This document shows, piece by piece, positions 1-7,523 of a stretch of 9,568 nt of DNA. Position numbers and translations under genes: made by a program. The notes below the pieces were generated by a model that made no database searches, was not told the DNA's origin, and saw only the letters and a program-made list of their open reading frames with translations. Every line of letters starts with the position of its first letter. Within the stretch, counting starts at the first letter, position 1. The stretch comes from Desulfobacula sp. Its GTDB lineage: Bacteria > Desulfobacterota > Desulfobacteria > Desulfobacterales > Desulfobacteraceae. Location: contig JAQICW010000098.1 in NCBI GenBank assembly GCA_027858355.1, forward strand, positions 1 to 9,568, in the 5' to 3' direction.

Positions 1-1085
1 CCAATGATACCGCCCAGGGTGGAAAGAACCACGGCTTCAATGAGAAACTGGATAATGATCTGTCTGCGTTTGGCGCCGATGGCCCTGCGGATACCGATTT
101 CCCTGATCCGCTCGGTAACAGAAGCCAGCATGATGTTCATGATCCCGATGCCCCCCACCAGCAGGCTGATCCCGGCAATGGACCCCAGGACTATGTTAAA
201 TGTGCGTTTTGTGGCTTCTGCCTGCCTGAGCAGGGCAAGGGGAACATTGATCTGGTAATCTTTTTTGTTATGAAATAAGGTCAGCATCCGTTCAATGGCC
301 TGGGCCGTGGGTTCAACGCTGGCCAGGCTGTCCGCCTGGACAATGATCTGATGGAGTTCAACCTTTTCACGGAGTCTCGATCCAGAGGATCTCTTCATTG
401 TTACATCCCCGAAATAGCTCTTGGTTGTTGTGATGGGGATGTAGGCATCAATCTCCTTATCAGGGATCTGCATTGTCCCGGCCTGGCCGGTTTCGCTTTT
501 AATGATGCCGACAACCTCAAAGCTGTCTCCCCCAATCCGGATGTTCTGGCCGATGGTGTTCATGGTTGCCAGGAGTTTTCTGGCTCCGAACTCAGTCAAT
601 ACCACCACGGCTGTTTTGTTCTCCGTGTCTGACTGGATGAGTATCCTGCCGCCAAGGAGTTCCCTGGGAATAACCTCAAACCATGGCTGGGTGGTTCCCA
701 CTACCCTGAGTTCAAGGGATCGCTGCCCAAGGCGCGACTCCTTTCGTATAAGTTTCACGGGCACATTCTTTTTTACGGATGAAAAGCTTTCCTGTATCCT
801 TGCATGATCCTGGTAGGTCAGGCCATAGATGCTGATGAATGATCTCGTTGTGCTGGAAGCCACTTCTTCCAGGGATTTGACAGATGAAATAATAATGTTG
901 TTGCTACCCAGTTTCCGGATCTGTTCCAGGGCTTCCTTGCTGGCACCTTCACCCACCGCCAGCATGGCTACGACACTGCCGACACCAAACACCACCCCCA
1001 GCATGGTCAAAAATGACCGCAATTTGTGAAGCAGCAACGTCTGGATACCTGAGGTAAGTTCCCTGAAAAAGTGTATCTGCCTCAT
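1..1085 (-). CDS. MacB/FtsX-type ABC exporter permease (3' end cut by window edge)
   Basis: Inner-membrane permease of a MacAB-TolC-like exporter; the first 361 residues are visible and the frame is open to the window edge. An N-terminal membrane segment (about residues 19-41, containing [20 protein letters not shown]) is followed by a periplasmic MacB_PCD-type domain (about 45-265). A second membrane segment then carries the family hallmark [20 protein letters not shown] and the coupling stretch [13 protein letters not shown]. By comparison with E. coli MacB roughly 50-60 residues, including the last membrane helix, lie outside the window. The ATG at 1085 has a GAAGG ribosome site (1094-1098) 8 bases upstream and follows the ATPase stop by one base, so translation is probably coupled. 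In this family the periplasmic domain couples ATP-driven movement to the adaptor and does not form a channel through the membrane. The substrate (drug, peptide, lipid or siderophore) cannot be read from sequence. It lacks a fused nucleotide-binding domain, which the neighbouring gene supplies. Confidence 0.93.
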   Translation of the reverse strand, partial: MRQIHFFRELTSGIQTLLLHKLRSFLTMLGVVFGVGSVVAMLAVGEGASKEALEQIRKLGSNNIIISSVKSLEEVASSTTRSFISIYGLTYQDHARIQESFSSVKKNVPVKLIRKESRLGQRSLELRVVGTTQPWFEVIPRELLGGRILIQSDTENKTAVVVLTEFGARKLLATMNTIGQNIRIGGDSFEVVGIIKSETGQAGTMQIPDKEIDAYIPITTTKSYFGDVTMKRSSGSRLREKVELHQIIVQADSLASVEPTAQAIERMLTLFHNKKDYQINVPLALLRQAEATKRTFNIVLGSIAGISLLVGGIGIMNIMLASVTERIREIGIRRAIGAKRRQIIIQFLIEAVVLSTLGGII

Positions 1086-1086
1086 A

Positions 1087-1797
1087 TCAATTACCTTCAA
1101 TCCCCTGGATACGCCCGTCTTTCATGTAGAGCCGGTTCTGGGCATAATCAGCAATATGGGACTCATGGGTCACCATGATGATGGTCTTGCCGGCGGCATG
1201 GAACTTGCCCAGCAATTCCATGATCTGCTGGCTGGTTTTACTGTCCAGATTGCCCGTGGGCTCGTCAGCCAGGATCAGATCCGGGTTGGTGGCAAGAGCC
1301 CTGGCAATGGCAACTCTTTGCATCTGCCCTCCGGACAGCTCTGCGGGCCGGTGAGTAAGGCGATCTTCAAGGCCCACCATGGAGGCAAGTTCCCGGGCAT
1401 GTTCAGCGCTTTTTGCGGCATCCCAGCCAAGGTAGTAAAGGGGTAGTTCAATGTTTCGCTGCACGGTTAACTGGGGAATCAGATTGAAACTCTGGAAAAT
1501 AAACCCAAGGTGCCTGAGCCGGATATCACTTAGGGCATCATCCCCATGGTCGCTGATATCCTTTTCCTGAAAAACGTACCGGCCGCTGGTCAGTCGGTCC
1601 AGGCAGCCAATAATATTCATCATGGTGCTTTTCCCGGACCCGCTGAATCCCATGATGGCCCAGAAGCTTCCCCTGGCAAAGGATACATCGATCCCTCCCA
1701 GGGCCGCAACCTTCTGGTTACCCATGGTGTAGATCTTATGGGCGTTTTCAAGTCTGACAAGGATATCCAGCCTGGTATCTGATGAAAAGGTTTCCAT
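1087..1797 (-). CDS. ABC transporter ATPase, MacB/LolD type
   Basis: Cytoplasmic nucleotide-binding subunit (236 aa) that powers the adjacent MacB-like permease. All ATPase motifs are present: Walker [10 protein letters not shown] (about 50-58), Q-loop Q102 in [11 protein letters not shown], signature LSGGQMQR (154-161), Walker B LILADEP (174-180) followed by TGNLD, and H-loop H211 in MVTHE. Length and the TGNLDSKT stretch are typical of the LolD/MacB/FtsE group. The frame stays open upstream to 1950, but the extra 51 residues lie inside the adaptor gene and are not family-like, so the ATG at 1797 is preferred. It sits 4 bases after the adaptor stop. No good ribosome site is seen at normal spacing; an AAAAAGG tract in the end of the adaptor gene is about 15 bases away, so translational coupling is likely. 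In E. coli MacB this domain is fused to the permease; here the two are separate. Confidence 0.95.
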   Translation of the reverse strand: METFSSDTRLDILVRLENAHKIYTMGNQKVAALGGIDVSFARGSFWAIMGFSGSGKSTMMNIIGCLDRLTSGRYVFQEKDISDHGDDALSDIRLRHLGFIFQSFNLIPQLTVQRNIELPLYYLGWDAAKSAEHARELASMVGLEDRLTHRPAELSGGQMQRVAIARALATNPDLILADEPTGNLDSKTSQQIMELLGKFHAAGKTIIMVTHESHIADYAQNRLYMKDGRIQGIEGN

Positions 1798-1801
1798 GGG
1801 G

Positions 1802-3361
1802 TTACTCGGCAACCTTTTTCTTCTTAATTCGTTTCTTTTTGATACTGGTTCCAGTACCGGGTGTACTGACAGCATCCTTTTCCAATGCCTGATAATCAAC
1901 TCCTGCGGCCTTGAGAGGCGGCGTGAGTAGAACAATATCTCCGGGATCAAGTCCTTTGATCACATGAATCATCCGATTGTTGTCAAGACCGGTCGTAACT
2001 GGCCGGGGTTCAAATTCCAAACCGTTGCGGACATATACAGTGGAAACTCCGGCAACCCGCAGCACAGCCTGGACAGGCACATACAGGACGTTGGAATGGC
2101 TTTCAATGACAATCTGTGCCTGGCAGCTCATACCTGTCCGGATATCTCCGTCATTATCATCAAGAAAAATTTCCGTGGTATATACCTTGAGATCCGGGTT
2201 CATCCAGAGACTCTGGGCATCTGGCAGTGGTGCGATACGGGTGACCCTGCCGGAAAACTTCCTGCCTGGCAGCGCGTCCACAGTCACGACCACGGGCAGG
2301 CCCACACTGACCTTCTTAAGATTGGTTTCATGGATGGCAATCTCGGCATTGCTTGAATTGGCCGTGGGCAGATAGATCAGTTCCTGGCGTTCCCTGATGT
2401 CCTGGCCCTCCTGAAGCGGTTCTGCATTGCGCCGGTATGATCCGCTCTGGGCACTGGTGGCATAGATAACAAGACCGTCAGCAGGCGCATAGATTTTTGT
2501 TTTCCCAATCTGCTCCTGGAACTTTTCCAGCTTGTCCTTCTGGCGCTGATACTCTGCCAGCCGGGCCTTGAGCGCAGCTTTGGCCTGAATCACATCTGCC
2601 CTGGCCTTGCGTCGGGTCCTTTCCCTGGCCATTTCAGCCTGGCTGACATCGCTTTTACGCTGGGCCAGATTTCTTTTATACGTGTAATTAACAAGAAGGT
2701 CTCGATTATTTTTTGCAAGTTCAAGATCCAGGGCTTTTTTCTTTTCTGACAGCTGATCTGCCGCAAGTTCTGTCTGGGAAATGTATTTTTCATTATTCAG
2801 GGTCTGGGACCATTTCAGGGTATCCCGTGCCCGGGTGAGTTCTTCTTCGGCAAGGGTAATCTCGGCCTCGGCTTTCTGCAACTCATTGGGATATTCGCCT
2901 TTTATATATTTTTTCAGATCCTGATTGGCAAATTCCAGGGTCAGCACGGCAAGGTCCATATCGCTTTTTGCCTGGTTTTCAGCTACGGCCAATTTTTCCG
3001 TGGCATTGACATAGGCTGCTTCTGCGTTTTGAACCTTGATTTCCTGGTCAATTTTGGTATCCATCAGAGAACTGGCATCCAGTTCCACCAGCAAATCGTC
3101 TTTTTTAGCCTGGGTGCCTTCTGGAATCAAAAAAATAATTGAGGTCTTTCCTTCCACTTCATTCTTGATGATGATCTGCTCCCTGGCCTTGATGGTTCCG
3201 GATTCCACGATATTGATAGTAAGGGGCCCTTGTTTTACCATATAGGTAGGGGCCTGGGATATATCTGTCTTTGATCCTGTAAACCTGATTCCGGCCAGGG
3301 TCAGGGCAAGACCTGCGATAACTGCTGCTGCAGTCCAGATAAAAATCTTATTTTTCAGCAT
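1802..3361 (-). CDS. Periplasmic adaptor (membrane fusion protein, MacA/HlyD-like)
   Basis: Adaptor (519 aa) expected to link the MacB-like inner-membrane complex with the outer-membrane factor encoded upstream. Residues 6-25 form one N-terminal membrane anchor with no lipobox. A first lipoyl half follows (about 45-97). Residues about 100-287 are a long charged helical stretch, rich in Ala, Glu, Lys and Gln, that reads as a coiled-coil hairpin. The second lipoyl half begins at YAPADGLVIY (291-300), followed by a beta-barrel (about 338-420) and a membrane-proximal domain (about 425-483). E. coli MacA is about 371 aa, so this protein is long, mostly in the hairpin and the loop at about 308-328. 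The C-terminus is a very basic tail (508-516, KKKRIKKKK), unusual for an adaptor. The ATG at 3361 is chosen over an upstream in-frame start at 3430 because it has a GGAGG site 9 bases upstream and begins directly before the anchor. It overlaps the outer-membrane factor gene by 14 bases. Confidence 0.92.
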   Translation of the reverse strand: MLKNKIFIWTAAAVIAGLALTLAGIRFTGSKTDISQAPTYMVKQGPLTINIVESGTIKAREQIIIKNEVEGKTSIIFLIPEGTQAKKDDLLVELDASSLMDTKIDQEIKVQNAEAAYVNATEKLAVAENQAKSDMDLAVLTLEFANQDLKKYIKGEYPNELQKAEAEITLAEEELTRARDTLKWSQTLNNEKYISQTELAADQLSEKKKALDLELAKNNRDLLVNYTYKRNLAQRKSDVSQAEMARERTRRKARADVIQAKAALKARLAEYQRQKDKLEKFQEQIGKTKIYAPADGLVIYATSAQSGSYRRNAEPLQEGQDIRERQELIYLPTANSSNAEIAIHETNLKKVSVGLPVVVTVDALPGRKFSGRVTRIAPLPDAQSLWMNPDLKVYTTEIFLDDNDGDIRTGMSCQAQIVIESHSNVLYVPVQAVLRVAGVSTVYVRNGLEFEPRPVTTGLDNNRMIHVIKGLDPGDIVLLTPPLKAAGVDYQALEKDAVSTPGTGTSIKKKRIKKKKVAE

Positions 3362-5279
3362 TATTTTGTGCCTCCGGGGAATACTCCTGCCACAGACCAG
3401 TATCTGTGACGGTAAGCAATCCCATGTCACGCTGGATTTCCAGTTCTGCTATCCTGTAATTCACACGGGCCGAGATCAGACTGTTCTGGGCTGCAAGCAG
3501 TGCATCCTGGGCTTCTAAAAGATCCCTGGTCTCGGCTCTTCCGGCATCCATGAACAGGGTAATGCTTTTCACACGCTTTAAGGCAAGGGATACGGCCTTT
3601 GCCTGTATATAAAGGGTTTCCCGGGCTTCGAGCAGTTCGCTGAGCCGGCTGCGTAATGAAAGCTTCATGGTGTCTTCAAGGCTTTGAACGCTGCGCACGG
3701 CCTGCTCAAGTTCTATAAAACTGTTGCGATAGGTCACGGCCTCGGCAGTCCTCTCAAAGGGCAGATCCAGGGTCAGAAGAGCGGAGAACACACCCTTGTC
3801 CGTGCGAAGCCTGGCGTTGACAAGGTCTGCTGTGGTGATGGTCCGCCGCTCACCCAGGGATGCCGATCCCAGGATGGTCAGTTCAGCACCAAGAGCATCG
3901 GCTGCGACTACCACGGCACGCTGGGCATCAAACACCTTGCCCAGGGCAACCCTCATGTCCAGCCTGTTGGCCAGTGCCAGCTCAATGGCAGTGTGGGCAG
4001 AAAGCTCCAGGGGACCGGCCCGGCTGGTATCGGGCTCTGCAAGAATAATCGGAGAGCCCTCAGGCAGGCTGCTCTGTAGCGGTATGGATTCCCTTTCCCT
4101 GGCAGCACCTTCATTGACAGGGATCCTGCCGGGGATGTCTGCCAGGCGCTTGAGTTCATCTGTATCCAGACTGATATCAGCGTCCGGGGGAAGCCCCAGC
4201 AGAATTTTAAAGGCATCCATCTGTTTTTTGTACTGCTCCTGGGCTGAAACCCAACTTTGGCGGGCGATAAGCTCGGTCTGTACGGACTGATCCACCTCAA
4301 TTTCCTTGAGCCTGCCGGCATCAGCCAGACGTTTAGTCCGACGGGCCGAGACAATCCTGCTCCTATAGTCTTCCCGGACGTTCCCCACCATGTCCAGCTG
4401 TTTTAGGATGGTCAGGTAATTACTGCCAACAGACACGGCAAACTCCTTTTTAAACCGTTCAAACGCAAGGATGGCGTAAACCACGTTTCGTTCAGCCTGT
4501 TGCAAAGGTTCTGTAACAATATGCCTGCCAGATCCTCTCAATAAAGGAATGGACAGGCTGACATCACCGGCAATCCCAAAGGAAGAACTGCCTCCCCTGG
4601 TGAGCAGGGTTGCCAGATCAAAAGCCAGGGCAGTTGTCAGTTTCATCCCGTTATCAAGTTGCCGGGTTCCGGTGAGTTCTCCACTGGTAAGGGTTCCCTG
4701 GTGGGTCGAATCTTGTGAGCTATCAGAACTCACAAGGCTTTGGATCTGACCCATAAAGCTGTTTCGAAAGCTGTCCTGTTCAAGGTACAAAACCAGGGCT
4801 GCCTGAAACACGGCCTCTTTTTTTGTCTGAAAATCAGGACTGTTCCCAGCCCCAATTTCCAGGGCTTTGACAAGGGAGAGTGTCAATGGTGCATCCAGGA
4901 AGGAAATCGTTTGCCCCTTGGGCCCTGAAGAATTTGGATAACCATCTTCCGGCCAAAGGGCCACTAATGGCAATTTGTCCGTGCCCAGAGAGGCCGGACC
5001 TGAGCCGGGGAGAGATGCATGCTCAATCAGCTGTCGACGGAGGCTGTCGCTGGGCCTCTCAATACTGAAAGAACCTTTTCTGCCAAGGATCTGCTCCTGC
5101 TTTTCCAGTATGATACCATGGACTTTCTGGTCCACGGCAACCCTGTGGGAACCAGGAGTTTGACACCCTGTCAGGATTGCTGCTGCCGCCCATATCAGAA
5201 TTGTAGTCAGGCATGATCCGGCCATGCCCTGGTTCAGGGAGGTCATAAGCCTGTCTGTCCATTCTATGTTTTTACCCAT
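3348..5279 (-). CDS. TolC-family outer-membrane factor, lipoprotein type
   Basis: Outer-membrane channel of the tripartite exporter, predicted 643 aa from the ATG at 5279. A hydrophobic signal segment (about 24-37, TTILIWAAAAILTG) ends in the lipobox L-T-G-C with Cys39. The residue after Cys is Gln rather than Asp, consistent with outer-membrane sorting. Two outer-membrane-efflux repeats follow (about 210-365 and 425-620). The end of the first carries a typical LLGLPPD segment (360-366), and the second carries the helical pattern MDAGRAETRDLLEAQDALLA (577-596). About 100 polar residues after the lipobox and a linker at about 385-425 make it longer than TolC (493 aa) or OprM-like proteins. The start is uncertain: a TTG at 5333 and ATGs at 5246 and 5225 are also in frame and none has a clear ribosome site. 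ATG 5279 is preferred because it gives basic residues before the hydrophobic core and lies downstream of a possible promoter. First gene of the export operon. Confidence 0.9.
   Translation of the reverse strand: MGKNIEWTDRLMTSLNQGMAGSCLTTILIWAAAAILTGCQTPGSHRVAVDQKVHGIILEKQEQILGRKGSFSIERPSDSLRRQLIEHASLPGSGPASLGTDKLPLVALWPEDGYPNSSGPKGQTISFLDAPLTLSLVKALEIGAGNSPDFQTKKEAVFQAALVLYLEQDSFRNSFMGQIQSLVSSDSSQDSTHQGTLTSGELTGTRQLDNGMKLTTALAFDLATLLTRGGSSSFGIAGDVSLSIPLLRGSGRHIVTEPLQQAERNVVYAILAFERFKKEFAVSVGSNYLTILKQLDMVGNVREDYRSRIVSARRTKRLADAGRLKEIEVDQSVQTELIARQSWVSAQEQYKKQMDAFKILLGLPPDADISLDTDELKRLADIPGRIPVNEGAARERESIPLQSSLPEGSPIILAEPDTSRAGPLELSAHTAIELALANRLDMRVALGKVFDAQRAVVVAADALGAELTILGSASLGERRTITTADLVNARLRTDKGVFSALLTLDLPFERTAEAVTYRNSFIELEQAVRSVQSLEDTMKLSLRSRLSELLEARETLYIQAKAVSLALKRVKSITLFMDAGRAETRDLLEAQDALLAAQNSLISARVNYRIAELEIQRDMGLLTVTDTGLWQEYSPEAQNNAEK
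3371..3375 (-). promoter_or_regulatory. Ribosome binding site that sets the adaptor start
   Basis: On the minus strand this reads GGAGG, followed by 9 bases and then the ATG ending at 3361. It lies inside the last codons of the outer-membrane factor gene. It supports the internal ATG as the adaptor start and implies that ribosomes finishing the upstream gene can reinitiate here. Confidence 0.75.
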
Positions 5280-5332
5280 TACAGACTGCTGTATGTTGTT
5301 TGGTTCCCCCAAAATAGTGCCGCAGCTTCTCA

Positions 5333-5363
5333 ATTATATTTATCCATCCTTGCAGCATGGCAA
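5333..5363 (-). promoter_or_regulatory. Possible sigma-70 promoter for the export operon
   Basis: On the minus strand a TTGCCA box (5358-5363) and a perfect TATAAT box (5333-5338) are separated by 19 bases, longer than the usual 16-18. It lies just before the outer-membrane factor gene in an AT-rich stretch. If used, transcription would start near 5325, which would exclude the TTG at 5333 as start codon. This is a pattern match only. Confidence 0.3.
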
Positions 5364-5371
5364 AAAAAATA

Positions 5372-5428
5372 TTAACAAAGGAAATTTATGTCTACATCAA
5401 AACCAGATAAGAGTATTAGCCCTTTCAT
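5372..5428 (-). other. Possible 18-codon leader ORF before the export operon
   Basis: A short reading frame on the minus strand encodes MKGLILLSGFDVDINFLC and ends in TAA. It has a good ribosome site, GAGGGAAGG (5435-5443), 6 bases before the ATG, better than any seen for the following outer-membrane factor gene. It has no attenuator-like run of one amino acid and no resemblance I recognise. It would be transcribed only from a promoter further upstream than the one proposed at 5333-5363. It could easily be chance in an AT-rich gap. Confidence 0.2.
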
Positions 5429-5490
5429 GTTTAACCTTCCCTCACATAAATGGAATTTTTTATCAAGATTTTTTTTATGAACAAACCCAT

Positions 5491-5523
5491 AAAAAAAAGC
5501 AGGGCCATTTCTGACCCTGCTTT
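5491..5523 (-). terminator. Rho-independent terminator of the peptide ABC importer operon
   Basis: A perfect 9-bp stem (AAAGCAGGG at 5496-5504 paired with CCCTGCTTT at 5515-5523) encloses a 10-base loop. On the minus strand the stem is followed directly by a run of eight T (5491-5498, partly in the stem base). It lies 24 bases after the stop of the last importer gene, so it should end that transcript and insulate the export operon that follows in the same direction. Confidence 0.85.
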
Positions 5524-5547
5524 AAATAGAACTATAATTTGATCGAC

Positions 5548-6543
5548 TTATTCGATAGCGCCATTTTCAGCATAGGTTAAAGGAAAATGACAGGCCACAA
5601 ACTCACCTGGCAAAGCTTCCAAGAGTTTGGGCAATTTTTTCCTGCAAATGTCCCTGGAATATACACAACGATTCTCAAAAGCACATCCTTTCGGGATATT
5701 AAAAAGACTGGGCACTTCTCCTTCAATACTGGGTGCCTGGGTTTTTGTGAGGGGATCTGCAATATACACACTTTCCATCAACACTTTTGTATAGGGATGG
5801 CAAGGCTGTTTACTGGACAGGTTTGCCGGTGTGATTTCTACGATTTTGCCCAAATACATGACAATGATCCGCTGACAGAAATAATCCACCAGGGCAAGGT
5901 CATGGGAAATAAACAAATAGGTCATATTAAACTGATCACCCAATTGCTGCAGCAAAAGGATGATCTGTGCCTGGACTGATACATCCAGGGCGGCAGTGGG
6001 TTCATCTAAAATAATAAATTCAGGCACCATGGCCAGGGCCCGTGCGATGACGGCCCGCTGTTTCTGTCCTCCTGACAGCTGGTGGGGATAGGAACGGCAG
6101 TGTTCTGGCTTCAGGCCGACCATGCCCAGAAGTTCCAGGATACGGTCATTTATCTGTGTCTGTGACAGGGAGACCTTTTGAATCTTAAACACTTCTTCTA
6201 AACTGCGGTAGATGGAATTTCGGGGATCAAGGGATGAATGGGGGTCCTGAAAAACCATTTGCATTTTTCGCCTCAGATGACGCAGCTGTCTTTTGCCGAT
6301 ACGATTGACATCCTGCCCGTTAAATTCAACGCTTCCCCTGGTTGGCGTAATCAAATTTAAAATAAGTCTTGCAAGGGTGGATTTACCGCAGCCTGATTCT
6401 CCCACAACACCTAAGGATTCTCCTTTGAAGATATCAAAGGAGATATCATTCACAGCTTTTACTTCACCTGTTTTTCTGTGCATCAGCCCGCCAATCACTG
6501 GAAAAAATTTGGACAGATGCCGGATCTCAACTAAAGGGGTCAT
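5548..6543 (-). CDS. dppF: Peptide/nickel-type ABC importer ATPase, DppF/OppF family
   Basis: Second ATPase (331 aa) of a Dpp/Opp-type importer. Motifs: Walker A GESGCGKST (48-56), Q-loop Q99 in MVFQDPHSSLDP, signature LSGGQKQR (156-163), Walker B FIILDEP (176-182) followed by TAALD, and H-loop H214 in FISHD. The N-terminal segment with the GEVKAVNDISF stretch and the C-terminal HPYTKVLMESV plus IEGEVPSLFNIPKGCAF region are diagnostic of the DppF/OppF branch. Four cysteines in the C-terminal extension (C287, C293, C300, C318) fit the iron-sulfur-type motif known from this family. The ATG overlaps the upstream ATPase stop by 4 bases (ATGA) and has a GGGAG site (6552-6556) 8 bases upstream. Last gene of the operon, followed by a terminator. 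The transported substrate (dipeptide, oligopeptide, nickel or other) is not determined by this subunit. Confidence 0.95.
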   Translation of the reverse strand: MTPLVEIRHLSKFFPVIGGLMHRKTGEVKAVNDISFDIFKGESLGVVGESGCGKSTLARLILNLITPTRGSVEFNGQDVNRIGKRQLRHLRRKMQMVFQDPHSSLDPRNSIYRSLEEVFKIQKVSLSQTQINDRILELLGMVGLKPEHCRSYPHQLSGGQKQRAVIARALAMVPEFIILDEPTAALDVSVQAQIILLLQQLGDQFNMTYLFISHDLALVDYFCQRIIVMYLGKIVEITPANLSSKQPCHPYTKVLMESVYIADPLTKTQAPSIEGEVPSLFNIPKGCAFENRCVYSRDICRKKLPKLLEALPGEFVACHFPLTYAENGAIE

Positions 6544-7523
6544 GACTTAGTCTCCCACTGGGGGCTGAATTGATGGCATTTGACCTTTGTATTGTTTTTT
6601 GCCTGTATGGTTTTTGGGGTGTTTTCCATACAATATTGTTTTGCTTTGGGACAGCGGGGGTGGTATCTGCATCCACTGGGAAATGTTCTCACACTGGGAA
6701 CATTTCCCGGAATGGCGTGTAACGTTCTATCCTCCATGCTCAGTTTTGGAATACAATTAAGCAAGGCCTGGGTGTAGGGATGTTTGGGGTCTGTGAAAAC
6801 CGAGACAACCTGGCCGGTCTCCACCACATTTCCAGCATACATGACAACCACCTTATCACAAAGGTGGGAAATGATACCCAGATCATGGGTAATCATGATC
6901 AGACCGAGATTCCGTTCCCGGGTTGTTTTTTTAAACAATTCAATAATCTGGGCCTGGACAGTAACATCCAGGGCTGTGGTGGGTTCATCTGCGATCAAAA
7001 GCTTTGGATCGGCGCACAGGCCCATGGCAATGACAATTCTCTGCTTCAGACCCCCGGAAAGTTGATGGGGATATTGATGAAATACTTTTCCTGCATTGGG
7101 AATGCCAAGGGATGTCATCACATCCACGGCCCTTTTTTGTGCATCTGCCCGGGTTATATCCAAATGCAGTTTCAACCCCTCCACAATCTGATCGCCCACT
7201 TTGTAAACCGGGTCAAGGGATGTCATGGGATTCTGGGATATCAAAGAGACCTGGTTCCCCCTTAATTGCTGGTATTCTTTCTCAGAGATGGAGAGTAGAT
7301 CTTGATCATTGAAAAGAATCCGGCCGGAAGAAACCCTGCCATCCAGAAAAGGAAGCAGCCCCATGATGGCCTGGGCTGTAACGGATTTCCCAGAGCCGGT
7401 TTCTCCCACAAGCCCTAAAATTTCTCCGGCTTCAATATCAAAACTTATTCCGCTCAAAGGTTCTACAAGGCCGTCCCGGGTTTTGAAGACCACCTTTAAA
7501 TTTTCCACCTTTAAAAGGGTCAT
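6540..7523 (-). CDS. dppD: Peptide/nickel-type ABC importer ATPase, DppD/OppD family
   Basis: First ATPase (327 aa) of the importer, paired with the DppF-like subunit as a heterodimer on the cytoplasmic side. Motifs: Walker A GETGSGKSV (40-48), Q-loop Q97 in LISQNPMTSLDP, signature LSGGLKQR (155-162), Walker B LLIADEP (175-181) followed by TTALD, and H-loop H213 in MITHD. The C-terminal HPYTQALLNCIPKL and IPGNVPSVRTFPSGCRYHPRC regions identify the oligopeptide-transporter extension. Cysteines C285, C291, C298 and C316 have the family's iron-sulfur-type arrangement. The residue before the Q-loop Gln is Ser where Phe is common, with Asn after it where Asp is common; the Gln itself is kept, so activity should be intact. 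It starts in a 4-base ATGA overlap with the upstream permease and has a strong GGAGG site (7534-7538) 10 bases before the ATG. Confidence 0.95.
   Translation of the reverse strand: MTLLKVENLKVVFKTRDGLVEPLSGISFDIEAGEILGLVGETGSGKSVTAQAIMGLLPFLDGRVSSGRILFNDQDLLSISEKEYQQLRGNQVSLISQNPMTSLDPVYKVGDQIVEGLKLHLDITRADAQKRAVDVMTSLGIPNAGKVFHQYPHQLSGGLKQRIVIAMGLCADPKLLIADEPTTALDVTVQAQIIELFKKTTRERNLGLIMITHDLGIISHLCDKVVVMYAGNVVETGQVVSVFTDPKHPYTQALLNCIPKLSMEDRTLHAIPGNVPSVRTFPSGCRYHPRCPKAKQYCMENTPKTIQAKNNTKVKCHQFSPQWETKS

Noticed and set aside
1798..1950. Upstream extension of the exporter ATPase by 51 residues
   Set aside because: The extra sequence lies within the adaptor coding region, is not ATPase-like, and the internal ATG gives the usual family length.
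1964..2375. Plus-strand open frames of about 130 codons inside the adaptor gene
   Set aside because: They are antisense to a well-supported minus-strand gene, have no family-like motifs, and lack any neighbouring gene on the same strand.
3684..4290. Plus-strand open frames of up to 164 codons inside the outer-membrane factor gene
   Set aside because: Compositionally skewed translations (Ser/Arg/Ala rich) antisense to a clear TolC-family gene; best explained as shadows.
5280..5333. Upstream extension of the outer-membrane factor to a TTG start
   Set aside because: It would add 18 residues before an already long signal peptide and overlaps the best -10 box; kept only as an alternative start.
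6780..7265. Plus-strand open frame of 161 codons inside the D-type ATPase gene
   Set aside because: The opposite strand encodes intact Walker A, signature and Walker B motifs over this range; the plus translation shows no recognisable domain.
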